Source: Arthrobacter_B citreus (lineage in GTDB: Bacteria; Actinomycetota; Actinomycetes; Actinomycetales; Micrococcaceae). Taken from it: DNA of 64,000 nucleotides. The DNA lies in assembly GCF_042429235.1 (NCBI RefSeq), contig NZ_JBHMBA010000008.1; one strand, given 5' to 3'. The notes beneath the pieces were generated by a model. That model saw only the letters and a program-made list of their open reading frames with translations, was not told where the DNA came from and did not search any database. This document shows positions 8,051-15,703 of this stretch, one piece after another. The position numbers and the translations under genes are program-made. Every line of letters starts with the position of its first letter. The first letter of the stretch is position 1.

Positions 8051-10810
8051 GTGGCATCACTACTCGAACGGGTTCTTCGCACAGGCGATAAGAAGACGCT
8101 GAAGACGCTGCGCAACTACGCCGATGCGATCAACGTGCTCGAGGATGAGTACAGGGGCATGACGGACGCCGAACTCCGGGGGGAGACGGACCGCTTTAAG
8201 GAGCGGTACGCCGACGGCGAGAGCCTGGACGACCTGCTTCCGGAGGCCTTCGCCGCCGTACGTGAAGCGGCGGGACGCACCCTGGGAATGCGTCACTTCG
8301 ATGTCCAGATGATGGGCGGCGCTGCCCTGCACCTGGGGAACATCGCCGAAATGAAGACCGGTGAGGGTAAGACCCTCGTCGCCACCGCGCCCGCCTACCT
8401 CAATGCGCTGACCGGCCGCGGCGTGCACGTCGTGACGGTTAATGATTACCTCGCGGAGTACCAGTCCGAGCTGATGGGCCGTGTCTTCCGTTTCCTGGGC
8501 ATGACCAGCGGCTGCATCCTGTCCAACCAGGACCCGGCCATCCGCCGCGAACAGTACGCAGCGGACATCACATACGGAACCAACAACGAGTTCGGTTTCG
8601 ACTACCTTCGGGACAACATGGCCTGGAGCGCCGCGGAGCTGGTCCAGCGCGGCCACCACTTCGCCATCGTCGATGAAGTGGACTCCATCCTCATCGATGA
8701 GGCCCGGACGCCACTGATCATTTCCGGAGCTGCCAGCGGCGACGTCAACCGCTGGTACACGGAGTTTTCCAAGGTGGTCCAGCGTCTGACCCTGGACACC
8801 GATTACGAAGTGGACGAAAAGAAGCGCACCGTGGGCGTGCTGGAATCCGGCATCGAAAAAGTCGAGGATTACCTCGGCATTTCCAACCTTTACGAGTCCG
8901 CGAACACCCCCCTCATCGGTTTCCTCAACAACGCCATCAAGGCCAAGGAACTGTTCAAGCGGGACAAGGACTACGTGGTCCTCAACGGCGAAGTCATGAT
9001 CGTCGATGAACACACCGGCCGCATCCTCGCGGGCCGCCGCTACAACGAAGGCATGCACCAGGCAATCGAAGCCAAAGAGGGCGTGACCATCAAGGCGGAG
9101 AACCAGACGCTGGCCACTGTGACGCTCCAGAACTACTTCCGGCTCTACGAGAAGCTCTCCGGCATGACCGGTACGGCCGAGACCGAAGCGGCCGAGTTCA
9201 TGAGCACGTACAAGCTCGGCGTGGTGCCCATTCCCACGAACCGGCCGATGGCCCGCATCGACCAGCCCGACCTGATCTACAAGAACGAGATTGCCAAGTT
9301 CGACGCCGTCGTCCAGGACATCGCCGAGCGCCACGCCGCCGGACAGCCGATCCTGGTTGGCACCACTAGCGTGGAAAAGAGCGAGTACCTCTCCAAACAG
9401 CTGGCCAAGGCAGGCATCCGGCACGAGGTCCTGAACGCCAAGAACCATGCACGTGAAGCTGCCATTGTCGCCCAAGCCGGCCGCAAGGGCGCCGTCACCG
9501 TAGCCACCAACATGGCCGGCCGTGGCACCGACATCATGCTCGGCGGGAACGCCGAATTCAACGCCATCGCCGAGCTGGAACGCCGGGGCCTTGACCCAAG
9601 CGAAAACCCGGAAGAGTACGAAGCCGCATGGCCCCACGCCCTGGAAAAGGCACGCGAAGCGGTTGCCGCCGAGCAGCAGGAAGTCATCGATCTGGGCGGC
9701 CTGTACGTGCTGGGAACCGAACGCCACGAATCCCGGCGCATCGACAACCAGCTGCGCGGCCGTTCCGGCCGCCAGGGAGACCCGGGGGAGTCGCGCTTCT
9801 ACCTCTCGCTCACCGACGACCTGATGCGGCTGTTCAACTCCGGTGCCGCCGAGCGCATCATGAACAGCTCATCCATGCCCGACGACGTCGCGCTTGAGTC
9901 CAAGCTGGTTTCCAAGGCCATCCAGAACGCCCAGGGGCAGGTGGAGGGGCGGAACGCTGAGCAGCGCAAAAATGTCCTGAAGTACGACGACGTCCTGAAC
10001 CGCCAGCGCGAAGCCATCTACGGCGACCGGCGCCGGATCCTTGAGGGTGATGACCTGCAGGAGAAGGTCCAGTTCTTCCTCGAGGATGTCGTCACGTCCA
10101 TCGTGAACGAAGCCACAGCCGAGGGCCACGGAGATGACTGGGACTACGAGCAGCTCTGGACGAACCTCAAGACTCTGTACCCGGTTGGCCTGACCATCGA
10201 CGAGGTCGTCGAGGAAACCGGCGGACGGTCCAAGGTCACCCGCGAGTTCCTCCAGGAAGAGATCCTCTCGGACGCACGGCTGGCCTACCAGGCACGCGAG
10301 GATGCGCTCGGCGCGCCGGCGATGCGTGAGCTGGAACGCCGCGTGGTGCTCTCCGTGATCGGACGGAAGTGGCAGGAGCACCTGTACGAGATGGACTACC
10401 TCAAGGAAGGAATCGGCCTGCGCGCCATGGCGCAGCGCGATCCGCTGGTGGAGTACCAGCGCGAAGGATTCGTGATGTTCCAGACCATGACCGAGGCCAT
10501 CCGCGAGGAGTCCATCGGCTACCTGTTCAATGCCGAAGTCAAGGTCAACCAGCCGGCGGCGGACACACCCCCTGCCCTGGCCGGTTTGAAGGACGGCCGC
10601 GGTGTTGTTGGCCAGCCGACCATCACCGCGGCTGGCCTCGAGACGCCAAAGCAGCCCGCAAGCCTGCAGTTCTCGGCTCCGAACACCGAAGGCGGCGTGG
10701 AGACGCGCGTGGAACGGACGGCTTCTCCCAAGACGGAGAAGGCGGCTGGAGCTGCCGTGTCCGACCAGAACCGCAAAGCGGCTCAGAAGAAAAGCAAGCG
10801 CCGCAAGTAG
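8051..10810 (+). CDS. secA: SecA preprotein translocase ATPase
   Basis: Motor of the Sec pathway: it pushes unfolded preproteins through SecYEG using ATP. The 919-residue protein starts at a GTG with GGGAG upstream. Walker A GEGKT spans residues 104-108 and the DEAD-type Walker B IVDEVDSILIDEARTP begins near 206. The preprotein crosslinking domain, helical scaffold and second ATPase lobe (NMAGRGTDIMLGGN) follow in order. The C-terminus is a Lys-rich tail without the CxC...CH zinc motif that binds SecB in proteobacteria, as is usual for actinobacterial SecA1. Confidence 0.97.
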   Translation: MASLLERVLRTGDKKTLKTLRNYADAINVLEDEYRGMTDAELRGETDRFKERYADGESLDDLLPEAFAAVREAAGRTLGMRHFDVQMMGGAALHLGNIAEMKTGEGKTLVATAPAYLNALTGRGVHVVTVNDYLAEYQSELMGRVFRFLGMTSGCILSNQDPAIRREQYAADITYGTNNEFGFDYLRDNMAWSAAELVQRGHHFAIVDEVDSILIDEARTPLIISGAASGDVNRWYTEFSKVVQRLTLDTDYEVDEKKRTVGVLESGIEKVEDYLGISNLYESANTPLIGFLNNAIKAKELFKRDKDYVVLNGEVMIVDEHTGRILAGRRYNEGMHQAIEAKEGVTIKAENQTLATVTLQNYFRLYEKLSGMTGTAETEAAEFMSTYKLGVVPIPTNRPMARIDQPDLIYKNEIAKFDAVVQDIAERHAAGQPILVGTTSVEKSEYLSKQLAKAGIRHEVLNAKNHAREAAIVAQAGRKGAVTVATNMAGRGTDIMLGGNAEFNAIAELERRGLDPSENPEEYEAAWPHALEKAREAVAAEQQEVIDLGGLYVLGTERHESRRIDNQLRGRSGRQGDPGESRFYLSLTDDLMRLFNSGAAERIMNSSSMPDDVALESKLVSKAIQNAQGQVEGRNAEQRKNVLKYDDVLNRQREAIYGDRRRILEGDDLQEKVQFFLEDVVTSIVNEATAEGHGDDWDYEQLWTNLKTLYPVGLTIDEVVEETGGRSKVTREFLQEEILSDARLAYQAREDALGAPAMRELERRVVLSVIGRKWQEHLYEMDYLKEGIGLRAMAQRDPLVEYQREGFVMFQTMTEAIREESIGYLFNAEVKVNQPAADTPPALAGLKDGRGVVGQPTITAAGLETPKQPASLQFSAPNTEGGVETRVERTASPKTEKAAGAAVSDQNRKAAQKKSKRRK

Positions 10811-10855
10811 TGCAGGGCCCGTGCCCGGTACACGGCAGGCCGGGATCGTCTCCGG

Positions 10856-11482
10856 CTAGCCGATCTCCAGGACGGTGATTTTCCAGAGTCCGCGCCGCAG
10901 CTCTATCCGTAGAGCCGCGGCGCGGACTCTGCTTTGTTCCGCCGCAACCACTGATGCTTCATAAACCCCCTCGGACACAGGGCAGATCCGGCAGCAGCGG
11001 ATGACGACCTGCCGGTGCAGGCGCACCGGCACCGCCGGACTTTTCTCCCCGGCACCGCTGCGGCTGGAACCGGAACAGCTTCCGGCCGTGCCCGGTTCCC
11101 TGGTGCGGACCAGATTGGCCCGCAGCGCAAGGCGCTCAAAGGTGGCCGGGTCCAGCCAGCGGGCCATTTGCTGCAGGGGACGTGTCCCTCCCAGAACTTC
11201 CAACGCCGCCTGGGTGACTGACCGGGCTATCGCGTTCACCCGCGCGTCGTCCTCCGGGCTGCTGAGCCAGCGGGCAGGTTCCGGGGCACCCGGACCGGTT
11301 TCGGGAACCTGTCGGAGGGGCTCCGGAGCGGCCCGGAGCGGGCGGTGTTTCACCGGTGGGGCGCCCGCCGCTGAGTACCCGGTGACGGGGATGCGGTGCA
11401 CTGTCAGTGGCCGCGGGGCTCCGGATGCCGCGGCGAGTTCTTCGGCTGCTTCCTGAACGGGGAAAGTAATCACGGTGGTCAT
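10856..11482 (-). CDS. Rv3235-family protein of unknown function
   Basis: A 208-residue protein resembling the actinobacterial Rv3235 family. The N-terminal half is low complexity (Ala, Pro, Arg). The conserved part runs from about 85 to the end, with helices containing RVNAIARSVTQAALEVLGGTRPLQQMARWLD and a C-terminal basic beta-rich segment. No catalytic motif or membrane segment is seen. It is convergent with secA, with 45 bp between the stops. Its last codons contain a large inverted repeat. Family assignment is from recalled similarity; the function is unknown. Confidence 0.75.
   Translation of the reverse strand: MTTVITFPVQEAAEELAAASGAPRPLTVHRIPVTGYSAAGAPPVKHRPLRAAPEPLRQVPETGPGAPEPARWLSSPEDDARVNAIARSVTQAALEVLGGTRPLQQMARWLDPATFERLALRANLVRTREPGTAGSCSGSSRSGAGEKSPAVPVRLHRQVVIRCCRICPVSEGVYEASVVAAEQSRVRAAALRIELRRGLWKITVLEIG
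10885..10930. terminator. Large hairpin inside the Rv3235-like gene, possible secA terminator
   Basis: Two 21-nt arms (10885-10905 and 10910-10930) are inverted repeats with one mismatch and a 4-nt loop; the left arm begins AGAGTCCGCGCCGC. It lies about 75 bp past the secA stop and within the 3' coding part of the opposing gene. Only a weak T-rich stretch (GCTTTGTT) follows on the plus strand, so termination is inferred from position and stability. Confidence 0.45.
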
Positions 11483-11604
11483 GGCGGCTGTCCTTTCCTG
11501 CCGCGCCCGTTATGGCCGGGCGCCTGGGGGATTTCCGGGTATGGGGGGATGACGGGTGGACAATACTGGGCGGTGCCTGCCGGGCGCTGGTGACACCCCT
11601 GGCG

Positions 11605-12378
11605 TTACTGGGGCAGTTCGGGTGCTTCCAAAACCTGTCCGGGAATAATCAGGTGCGGATTGCCGCCGATGATCTCCCGGTTCCGTTCGTACCAGCGGGG
11701 CCAGTGCGCCGCGATTTCCGCGTCGGTGGCCAGCGGTCCAAGCTGCCCGGCAGCGATGGTCCACAGGGAGTCGCCGGCACGGACAATCACGGTCTGTGCT
11801 GTTGCGTCTGACCGTCCGGGACGGATAAAGACGTTCGTGGAGGGTTGTTGCCCGTTTGGCTGCCAGTGCGGAGAGGGCGGGGCTTCCGCACCGGAGCCGC
11901 GGTCATCCGTTCCGGCGCGCAGGCCGTTCATCTGCGTGGTTGGCCCCCACTGCGGATGGACGGCTGCGTTGTGTGGGCTTTGCGGCAGGGAAACGCTGTG
12001 TCCGGGATTTGCGGGAGGCAGGGGATCCGCGGCCTGGGCAGCGCCGGCGCCGGTTATGAGATTAATGCCAACGACAGCGGCAGCGAGGCGTTTCATGAAC
12101 GCGGGAGCCAGCGCTCCCGCTGCTGCTGCGGCGGCGGCATGTCCTGCCCGTTGAAAGATGGCTGCGGCCACCGCCAGGACAACCCCCGCAGTCCACCACA
12201 AGGCGACGGCGAGTCCGGCGGCGGCGGCCGCAAACCCCGCCAGCCCCTGCAGCGATGACACCGAGCCGGAGAAGACCGTTTGCGGATCCGGACGGATTGC
12301 CAGTCCAAGCACGAGGAGGCCCACGGCTGCCGCAAAGCCTGCTGCCAGGACCAGGAGGTCCCGCACAAGGTGTTTCAT
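11605..12378 (-). CDS. LysM-domain membrane protein
   Basis: A 257-residue protein with three hydrophobic N-terminal segments (about 7-28, 43-72 and 80-115), a Pro-rich low-complexity linker (about 120-190) and a C-terminal LysM module (about 195-252, VIVRAGDSLWTIAAGQLG). LysM modules bind peptidoglycan, so the protein is probably membrane anchored with its tail in the wall. GAGGAGGG precedes the ATG. The array of GTTTG repeats lies just upstream (CAAAC in its own orientation). It may be co-transcribed with the Rv3235-like gene downstream, after about 120 bp. Confidence 0.8.
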   Translation of the reverse strand: MKHLVRDLLVLAAGFAAAVGLLVLGLAIRPDPQTVFSGSVSSLQGLAGFAAAAAGLAVALWWTAGVVLAVAAAIFQRAGHAAAAAAAGALAPAFMKRLAAAVVGINLITGAGAAQAADPLPPANPGHSVSLPQSPHNAAVHPQWGPTTQMNGLRAGTDDRGSGAEAPPSPHWQPNGQQPSTNVFIRPGRSDATAQTVIVRAGDSLWTIAAGQLGPLATDAEIAAHWPRWYERNREIIGGNPHLIIPGQVLEAPELPQ

Positions 12379-12410
12379 GTCAACCCTCCTCTTGGGGCCG
12401 CGGCGGATGT

Positions 12411-12474
12411 GTTAGAAGTCGTTTGGTGCCGTTTGATGCGGTTTGCTGAGTTTGAAGCGGTTTGAAAACGTTTG
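12411..12474. repeat. Array of six GTTTG direct repeats at 9-10 bp spacing
   Basis: GTTTG occurs at 12421, 12431, 12441, 12450, 12460 and 12470, each followed by 4-5 variable bases. A degenerate copy (GTTAG) lies 10 bp before the first. On the minus strand this reads CAAACNNNNN repeated, ending just upstream of a possible -10 (TAACAC) for the LysM gene. Spacing of about one helical turn puts all copies on the same DNA face, as for a head-to-tail DNA-binding multimer. The array sits in the divergent region 12379-12580. Confidence 0.85.
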
Positions 12475-12580
12475 GTGGCCCTTGTCTACATGCCGAGTGG
12501 CAGCCTGTCTAGGGTGGTTTTGGGATTGTTTGGTTCGGTCAGCCATGGTTGGGATCCTCACGACCAGTTAGCCTGAGCCC

Positions 12581-13129
12581 ATGCGATGGGACGCCCTTTT
12601 TGCCGACATGGAGGCCCAGCTGGCCTCCGCACACCAGCTGGTTCAGGACTCGGAGGTGTCCGAGCGGCTTCGGACGGATTTTGCCGGGATTGATCTTGGC
12701 GCACGGCTGCAGAGCCAGATGGGAAGGCCCCTGAAAGTGGACGTTGGGGTGGCCGGTTCCTTTGAGGGGGTTCTCAGCCACGTGGGCCGGGGATGGATTG
12801 CGCTTCACGGGCGGCGGCCGGCCATTGTCGCGCTCGGCCATGTGGTGCTCATCGCCGGTATGGACCGGTTCTCCGCGGTCGATGCGCCGCAGGCGCGGCT
12901 GGGGCTCGCCTCCGCACTGCGGGGACTGTCCCGGGACCGGGCCGAGGTCCAGGTGTATCCGGCCGGGCAGCCGGCGTCGGCCGCCCTCGCCGGCAGCATC
13001 GACCGGGTCGGGAAGGATTTTTTTGAACTGTCCCTGACACCGCGGGGCGAACCCCGGCGGTCTGGAAATGTCCGGGGGACAGCAGTGGTGCCCCTGCACG
13101 CCGTGGCAGCGGTATCCTCGGGCGCATAA
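12581..13129 (+). CDS. Conserved hypothetical protein beside the GTTTG array
   Basis: A 182-residue soluble protein of unknown function. It starts MRWDALFADMEAQLASAHQL, has a helical N-terminus (about 1-40), and then a mixed alpha/beta region with repeated short hydrophobic strands (IVALGHVVLIAGMDRF, FFELSLTPRGEP). There is no signal peptide, membrane helix or familiar motif. It is divergent from the LysM gene across the repeat array, and convergent with the small HTH gene (40 bp between the stops). Composition and GC3 are those of a normal host gene. Confidence 0.75.
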   Translation: MRWDALFADMEAQLASAHQLVQDSEVSERLRTDFAGIDLGARLQSQMGRPLKVDVGVAGSFEGVLSHVGRGWIALHGRRPAIVALGHVVLIAGMDRFSAVDAPQARLGLASALRGLSRDRAEVQVYPAGQPASAALAGSIDRVGKDFFELSLTPRGEPRRSGNVRGTAVVPLHAVAAVSSGA

Positions 13130-13169
13130 CCAGGCCCCTGGTTGCCCCGTCCCGCTGCGGTTTGTGGCG

Positions 13170-13403
13170 CTACTGCTCCGAGGCAGCGCTTTCCGGAGCG
13201 TCCTCGCGCTGCGCGGCGGCAGAGCGGCGGTAGGCCTCGGTGATAAATTCCTCCAGTACGCGGGATTCCACCCGCCACTGGCCCCTGCCGCCAATCTGGA
13301 TGGCCGGCAGTTCGCCCGACCTCACCAGGGCGTAGGTCTGCGAGGAGGATATGTTCAAAACCTCACCGACATCAGCCAGCGTCAGGAATCTTTTCTCACC
13401 CAC
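13170..13403 (-). CDS. Small excisionase/BldC-type helix-turn-helix protein
   Basis: A 77-residue protein made of a single MerR/excisionase-like winged HTH (HTH_17): FLTLADVGEVLNISSSQTYA carries the helix-turn-helix and GELPAIQIGGRGQWRVES the wing. A charged Ala/Glu tail follows. Proteins of this size and fold (Xis, AlpA, BldC) often bind DNA cooperatively as multimers on direct repeats. No integrase or att site is nearby, so a prophage origin is unlikely. It lies next to the GTTTG array and upstream of, but divergent from, the pilus genes at 13608; a regulatory role for either is inference. Confidence 0.85.
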   Translation of the reverse strand: MGEKRFLTLADVGEVLNISSSQTYALVRSGELPAIQIGGRGQWRVESRVLEEFITEAYRRSAAAQREDAPESAASEQ

Positions 13404-13484
13404 GTAGCCACTTCGCTTCCATTAGCTGTTTCCCTCCACCGCACTGATGCTTAGTCTCCCATCCCGGCTGGTGCTCCGGCCAAG

Positions 13485-13493
13485 TTATCCACA
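13485..13493 (+). promoter_or_regulatory. Perfect DnaA-box sequence upstream of the CpaB-like gene
   Basis: TTATCCACA matches the consensus DnaA box (TTATNCACA) exactly. It lies in the 204-bp region between the HTH gene (minus) and the CpaB/SAF gene (plus), 115 bp before the latter's start. A single box does not make an origin, and no cluster is present. Confidence 0.5.
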
Positions 13494-13607
13494 CTTTGGA
13501 ATTTCGCCAAAAACACCGTTTCCTTCCGCTGATTTGTGGTTAACAATGGCAGCGATTGCACGTCCGGGGCTGCGCAGTCCCGGATTCCGGTGCCACCAGG
13601 GGGAAGA

Positions 13608-14255
13608 ATGAGTCTCACTACAACCGTGCCGGCGCCTGCGCCGCGCCTGAAAAAACCGTCGTGGAGGGATCCGCGGCTGCTGCTGGGCATCATGCTGGTC
13701 CTGGCATCAACCGCCGGCGTTGTGGCGCTGGTGGGTTCGGCGGACCAGACCACAGAGGTGTTCGTCGCCGATGCGGACATTCCCGTGGGGACTCCCGTCA
13801 GCGCTGAGGACTTTGCCGTAGTGCCGGTGCGCCTGGGGGAGGTCTCCGGGTCCTATCTGCCGGCGGCTGAGGGAATCCCCGACCGCGCAGTGGCTTCGTC
13901 CCTGCTCAGGAAGGGTGAACTGGTGGCCCGCAGCCATCTGGGCACCGCCGACGGACTGAAGCGAAAGCCGGTGGGACTGCGGGTGGACGACCCGCTTCCC
14001 AGCGGAACCAAAGCGGGGTCGAGGGTCGATGTCTGGGTGGCGTTGCCGGATGACCGGAACGGCTTCAAGGAGCCGCAGAAGATCCTCACGGGCGCCGAAA
14101 TCTCCGAGCTGACCGTGAACGAGTCGGTGCTGGGCGCCAACCGGGCCACGCAGATCCTTGTCCTGGTCGAGGACAAGGACCTCGCGGGCCTGCTCAGCGC
14201 GCAGTCGAACGGCGCCAAGATCGCAGTGGTCCAGAATCCCGGTGCCGGCTCATGA
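13608..14255 (+). CDS. CpaB/RcpC-like SAF-domain protein (Flp pilus assembly)
   Basis: A 215-residue protein with one N-terminal membrane anchor (about 20-42, LLLGIMLVLASTAGVVALVG), then a SAF domain (about 50-115, VFVADADIPVGTPVSAEDF) and a periplasm-like C-terminal domain. CpaB/RcpC proteins with SAF domains belong to Tad/Flp pilus machines. The ATG at 13608 follows GGGGGAAG at good spacing. Its stop overlaps the start of the next gene (ATGA), so the two are coupled. The remaining pilus genes lie 28 kb away at 42.0-46.7 kb. Confidence 0.8.
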   Translation: MSLTTTVPAPAPRLKKPSWRDPRLLLGIMLVLASTAGVVALVGSADQTTEVFVADADIPVGTPVSAEDFAVVPVRLGEVSGSYLPAAEGIPDRAVASSLLRKGELVARSHLGTADGLKRKPVGLRVDDPLPSGTKAGSRVDVWVALPDDRNGFKEPQKILTGAEISELTVNESVLGANRATQILVLVEDKDLAGLLSAQSNGAKIAVVQNPGAGS

Positions 14256-15619
14256 ACATCCCGGTGGTAACTGTCGGCAACGGTGTCGGCAACCTGGTGC
14301 AGGACCTGGAACGGCTGCACGGGCCGGTTACCGTGGTCCGCCGCTGCACGGAACTGCCGGAGCTCGTTGCGGCCTGCCAGAGCGGGATTGCCCGCGCCGC
14401 CATCGTGGCCGACGACGCCGGGGAGGTCACTTCCGCGCTGGCCGAACGCCTTGCCGCTTCCGGAGTGGCCCTGCTGGTGCTGGCGGACGACGAAGGATCC
14501 CGCCGGCGGCTCAACGCCCTCAGCATTGTCCACGCGCCCCGGGGATCCGCCGCGGAAATACTCTCCGACCTTGTGTCCGACGCCGTGCGCCAGCTGGACG
14601 GCAGGACGGCGGCGACATTGCTGGCGGATCCGGCGGGGTCGCTGCGCACCTGGCCGCTGGATGCTTCCGAAGGGCAGATCCGCTCGGCCGGCCGCACCGG
14701 CGCTCCGGACGGCAGGTCCACTCACGGCGAGGAGGAAGGCAAGGCAGGGGAGGAGAACGGAGACGGGGAGGACCGGGAGGGGACCATCGTTGCCGTGTGG
14801 GGCCCGGCGGGTGCGCCGGGACGGACGACGGTGGCCGTGAACTTCGCCGCGGAAGCGGCCGCGGATGGAAAGACCGTCCTGCTCATAGATGCTGACACCT
14901 ATGGATCCTCAGTGGCCGCGAGTCTGGGGCTCCTGGACGAATCCGCCGGCGTTGCACAGGTATGCCGGCTGGCGGATCAGGGGCTGCTCGACCGGCAGTC
15001 CCTGCTCCGCAGCGCGTTGAGCGTGTCCCTGAAGGGCCGGCGTCTGCTGGTGCTGACCGGGATCACCCGCTCCGACCGCTGGATTGAGCTGCGGCCCACG
15101 GCTTTGGGACTGGTCCTGGAGCATGCGCGGAAGGCGGCAGACCTGATTGTCATCGACTGCGGCTTCAGCCTCGAGGCTGACGAGGAACTGAGCTTTGACA
15201 CGTTGGCGCCGCGGCGGAACGGAGCCACTCTGCGTGCCCTTGAACTCGCCGACACCGTGTATGCCGTCGGAGCCGCCGATTCGGTGGGAGTGCCGCGTCT
15301 GGTTCGGGCACTCGCCGAGCTGGAGGGTGCGGTCCCCGGCACCGTGCCCAAGGTGGTGCTGAACAAGGTCCGGGCGGCCGCCGTCGGGCGCTCCCCGGAG
15401 CGTCAGCTGCGTGAGGCGTGGGAGAGATTCGGTCCCGGAACAGAAATAACGGCGTTCCTTCCGGCCGACTTCAGCTCCATGGACGCGGCCCTGCTGGCCG
15501 GTTCCGCTCTTCTGGAAACAGCCCCGTCCTCGCCCCTCAGGCATGCGATTGCAGCGCTCGCAAACGTGTTGGTGCCTCAGCGGAGCCGGCTGAAGCGGGC
15601 GGTGGCACGTGCAAAGTGA
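14252..15619 (+). CDS. CpaE/TadZ-like ParA-family ATPase
   Basis: A 455-residue protein. Residues 1-120 look like a degenerate receiver-like domain. A charged Glu/Gly-rich linker follows (about 155-175), then a ParA/MinD ATPase with a deviant Walker A (GPAGAPGRTT), switch region LLIDADTYGSSVA and LIVIDCGFSLE. TadZ/CpaE proteins localise the Tad pilus machine to the cell pole. Overlap with the SAF gene (ATGA) supports that role. A related actinobacterial group (septum-site determining protein Ssd, Rv3660c) is the main alternative. Confidence 0.8.
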   Translation: MNIPVVTVGNGVGNLVQDLERLHGPVTVVRRCTELPELVAACQSGIARAAIVADDAGEVTSALAERLAASGVALLVLADDEGSRRRLNALSIVHAPRGSAAEILSDLVSDAVRQLDGRTAATLLADPAGSLRTWPLDASEGQIRSAGRTGAPDGRSTHGEEEGKAGEENGDGEDREGTIVAVWGPAGAPGRTTVAVNFAAEAAADGKTVLLIDADTYGSSVAASLGLLDESAGVAQVCRLADQGLLDRQSLLRSALSVSLKGRRLLVLTGITRSDRWIELRPTALGLVLEHARKAADLIVIDCGFSLEADEELSFDTLAPRRNGATLRALELADTVYAVGAADSVGVPRLVRALAELEGAVPGTVPKVVLNKVRAAAVGRSPERQLREAWERFGPGTEITAFLPADFSSMDAALLAGSALLETAPSSPLRHAIAALANVLVPQRSRLKRAVARAK

Positions 15620-15644
15620 CCTTTTCATCCTTGCGGGATAGGCT
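15616..15644 (+). promoter_or_regulatory. Promoter of the NAD-glutamate dehydrogenase gene
   Basis: GTGACC at 15616-15621 (4 of 6 to TTGACA) and TAGGCT at 15639-15644 are separated by 17 bp. The ATG at 15704 has ACGGAGG as ribosome site, leaving a leader of about 50 nt. The -35 overlaps the stop of the CpaE-like gene. Confidence 0.5.
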
Positions 15645-15703
15645 CGAGTAAGGCCGCCCGCAAAGAAGCGGAGGGCGAGAAGGCTACAACGGAGGCGTAT
15701 TAC

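Noticed and set aside
13170..13403. Prophage or integrative element suggested by the excisionase-like HTH protein
   Set aside because: There is no integrase, att repeat, tRNA or compositional change nearby; the fold is also used by host regulators.
13485..13493. Replication origin at the TTATCCACA box
   Set aside because: Only single boxes occur, without a cluster, AT-rich region, or dnaA/dnaN genes.
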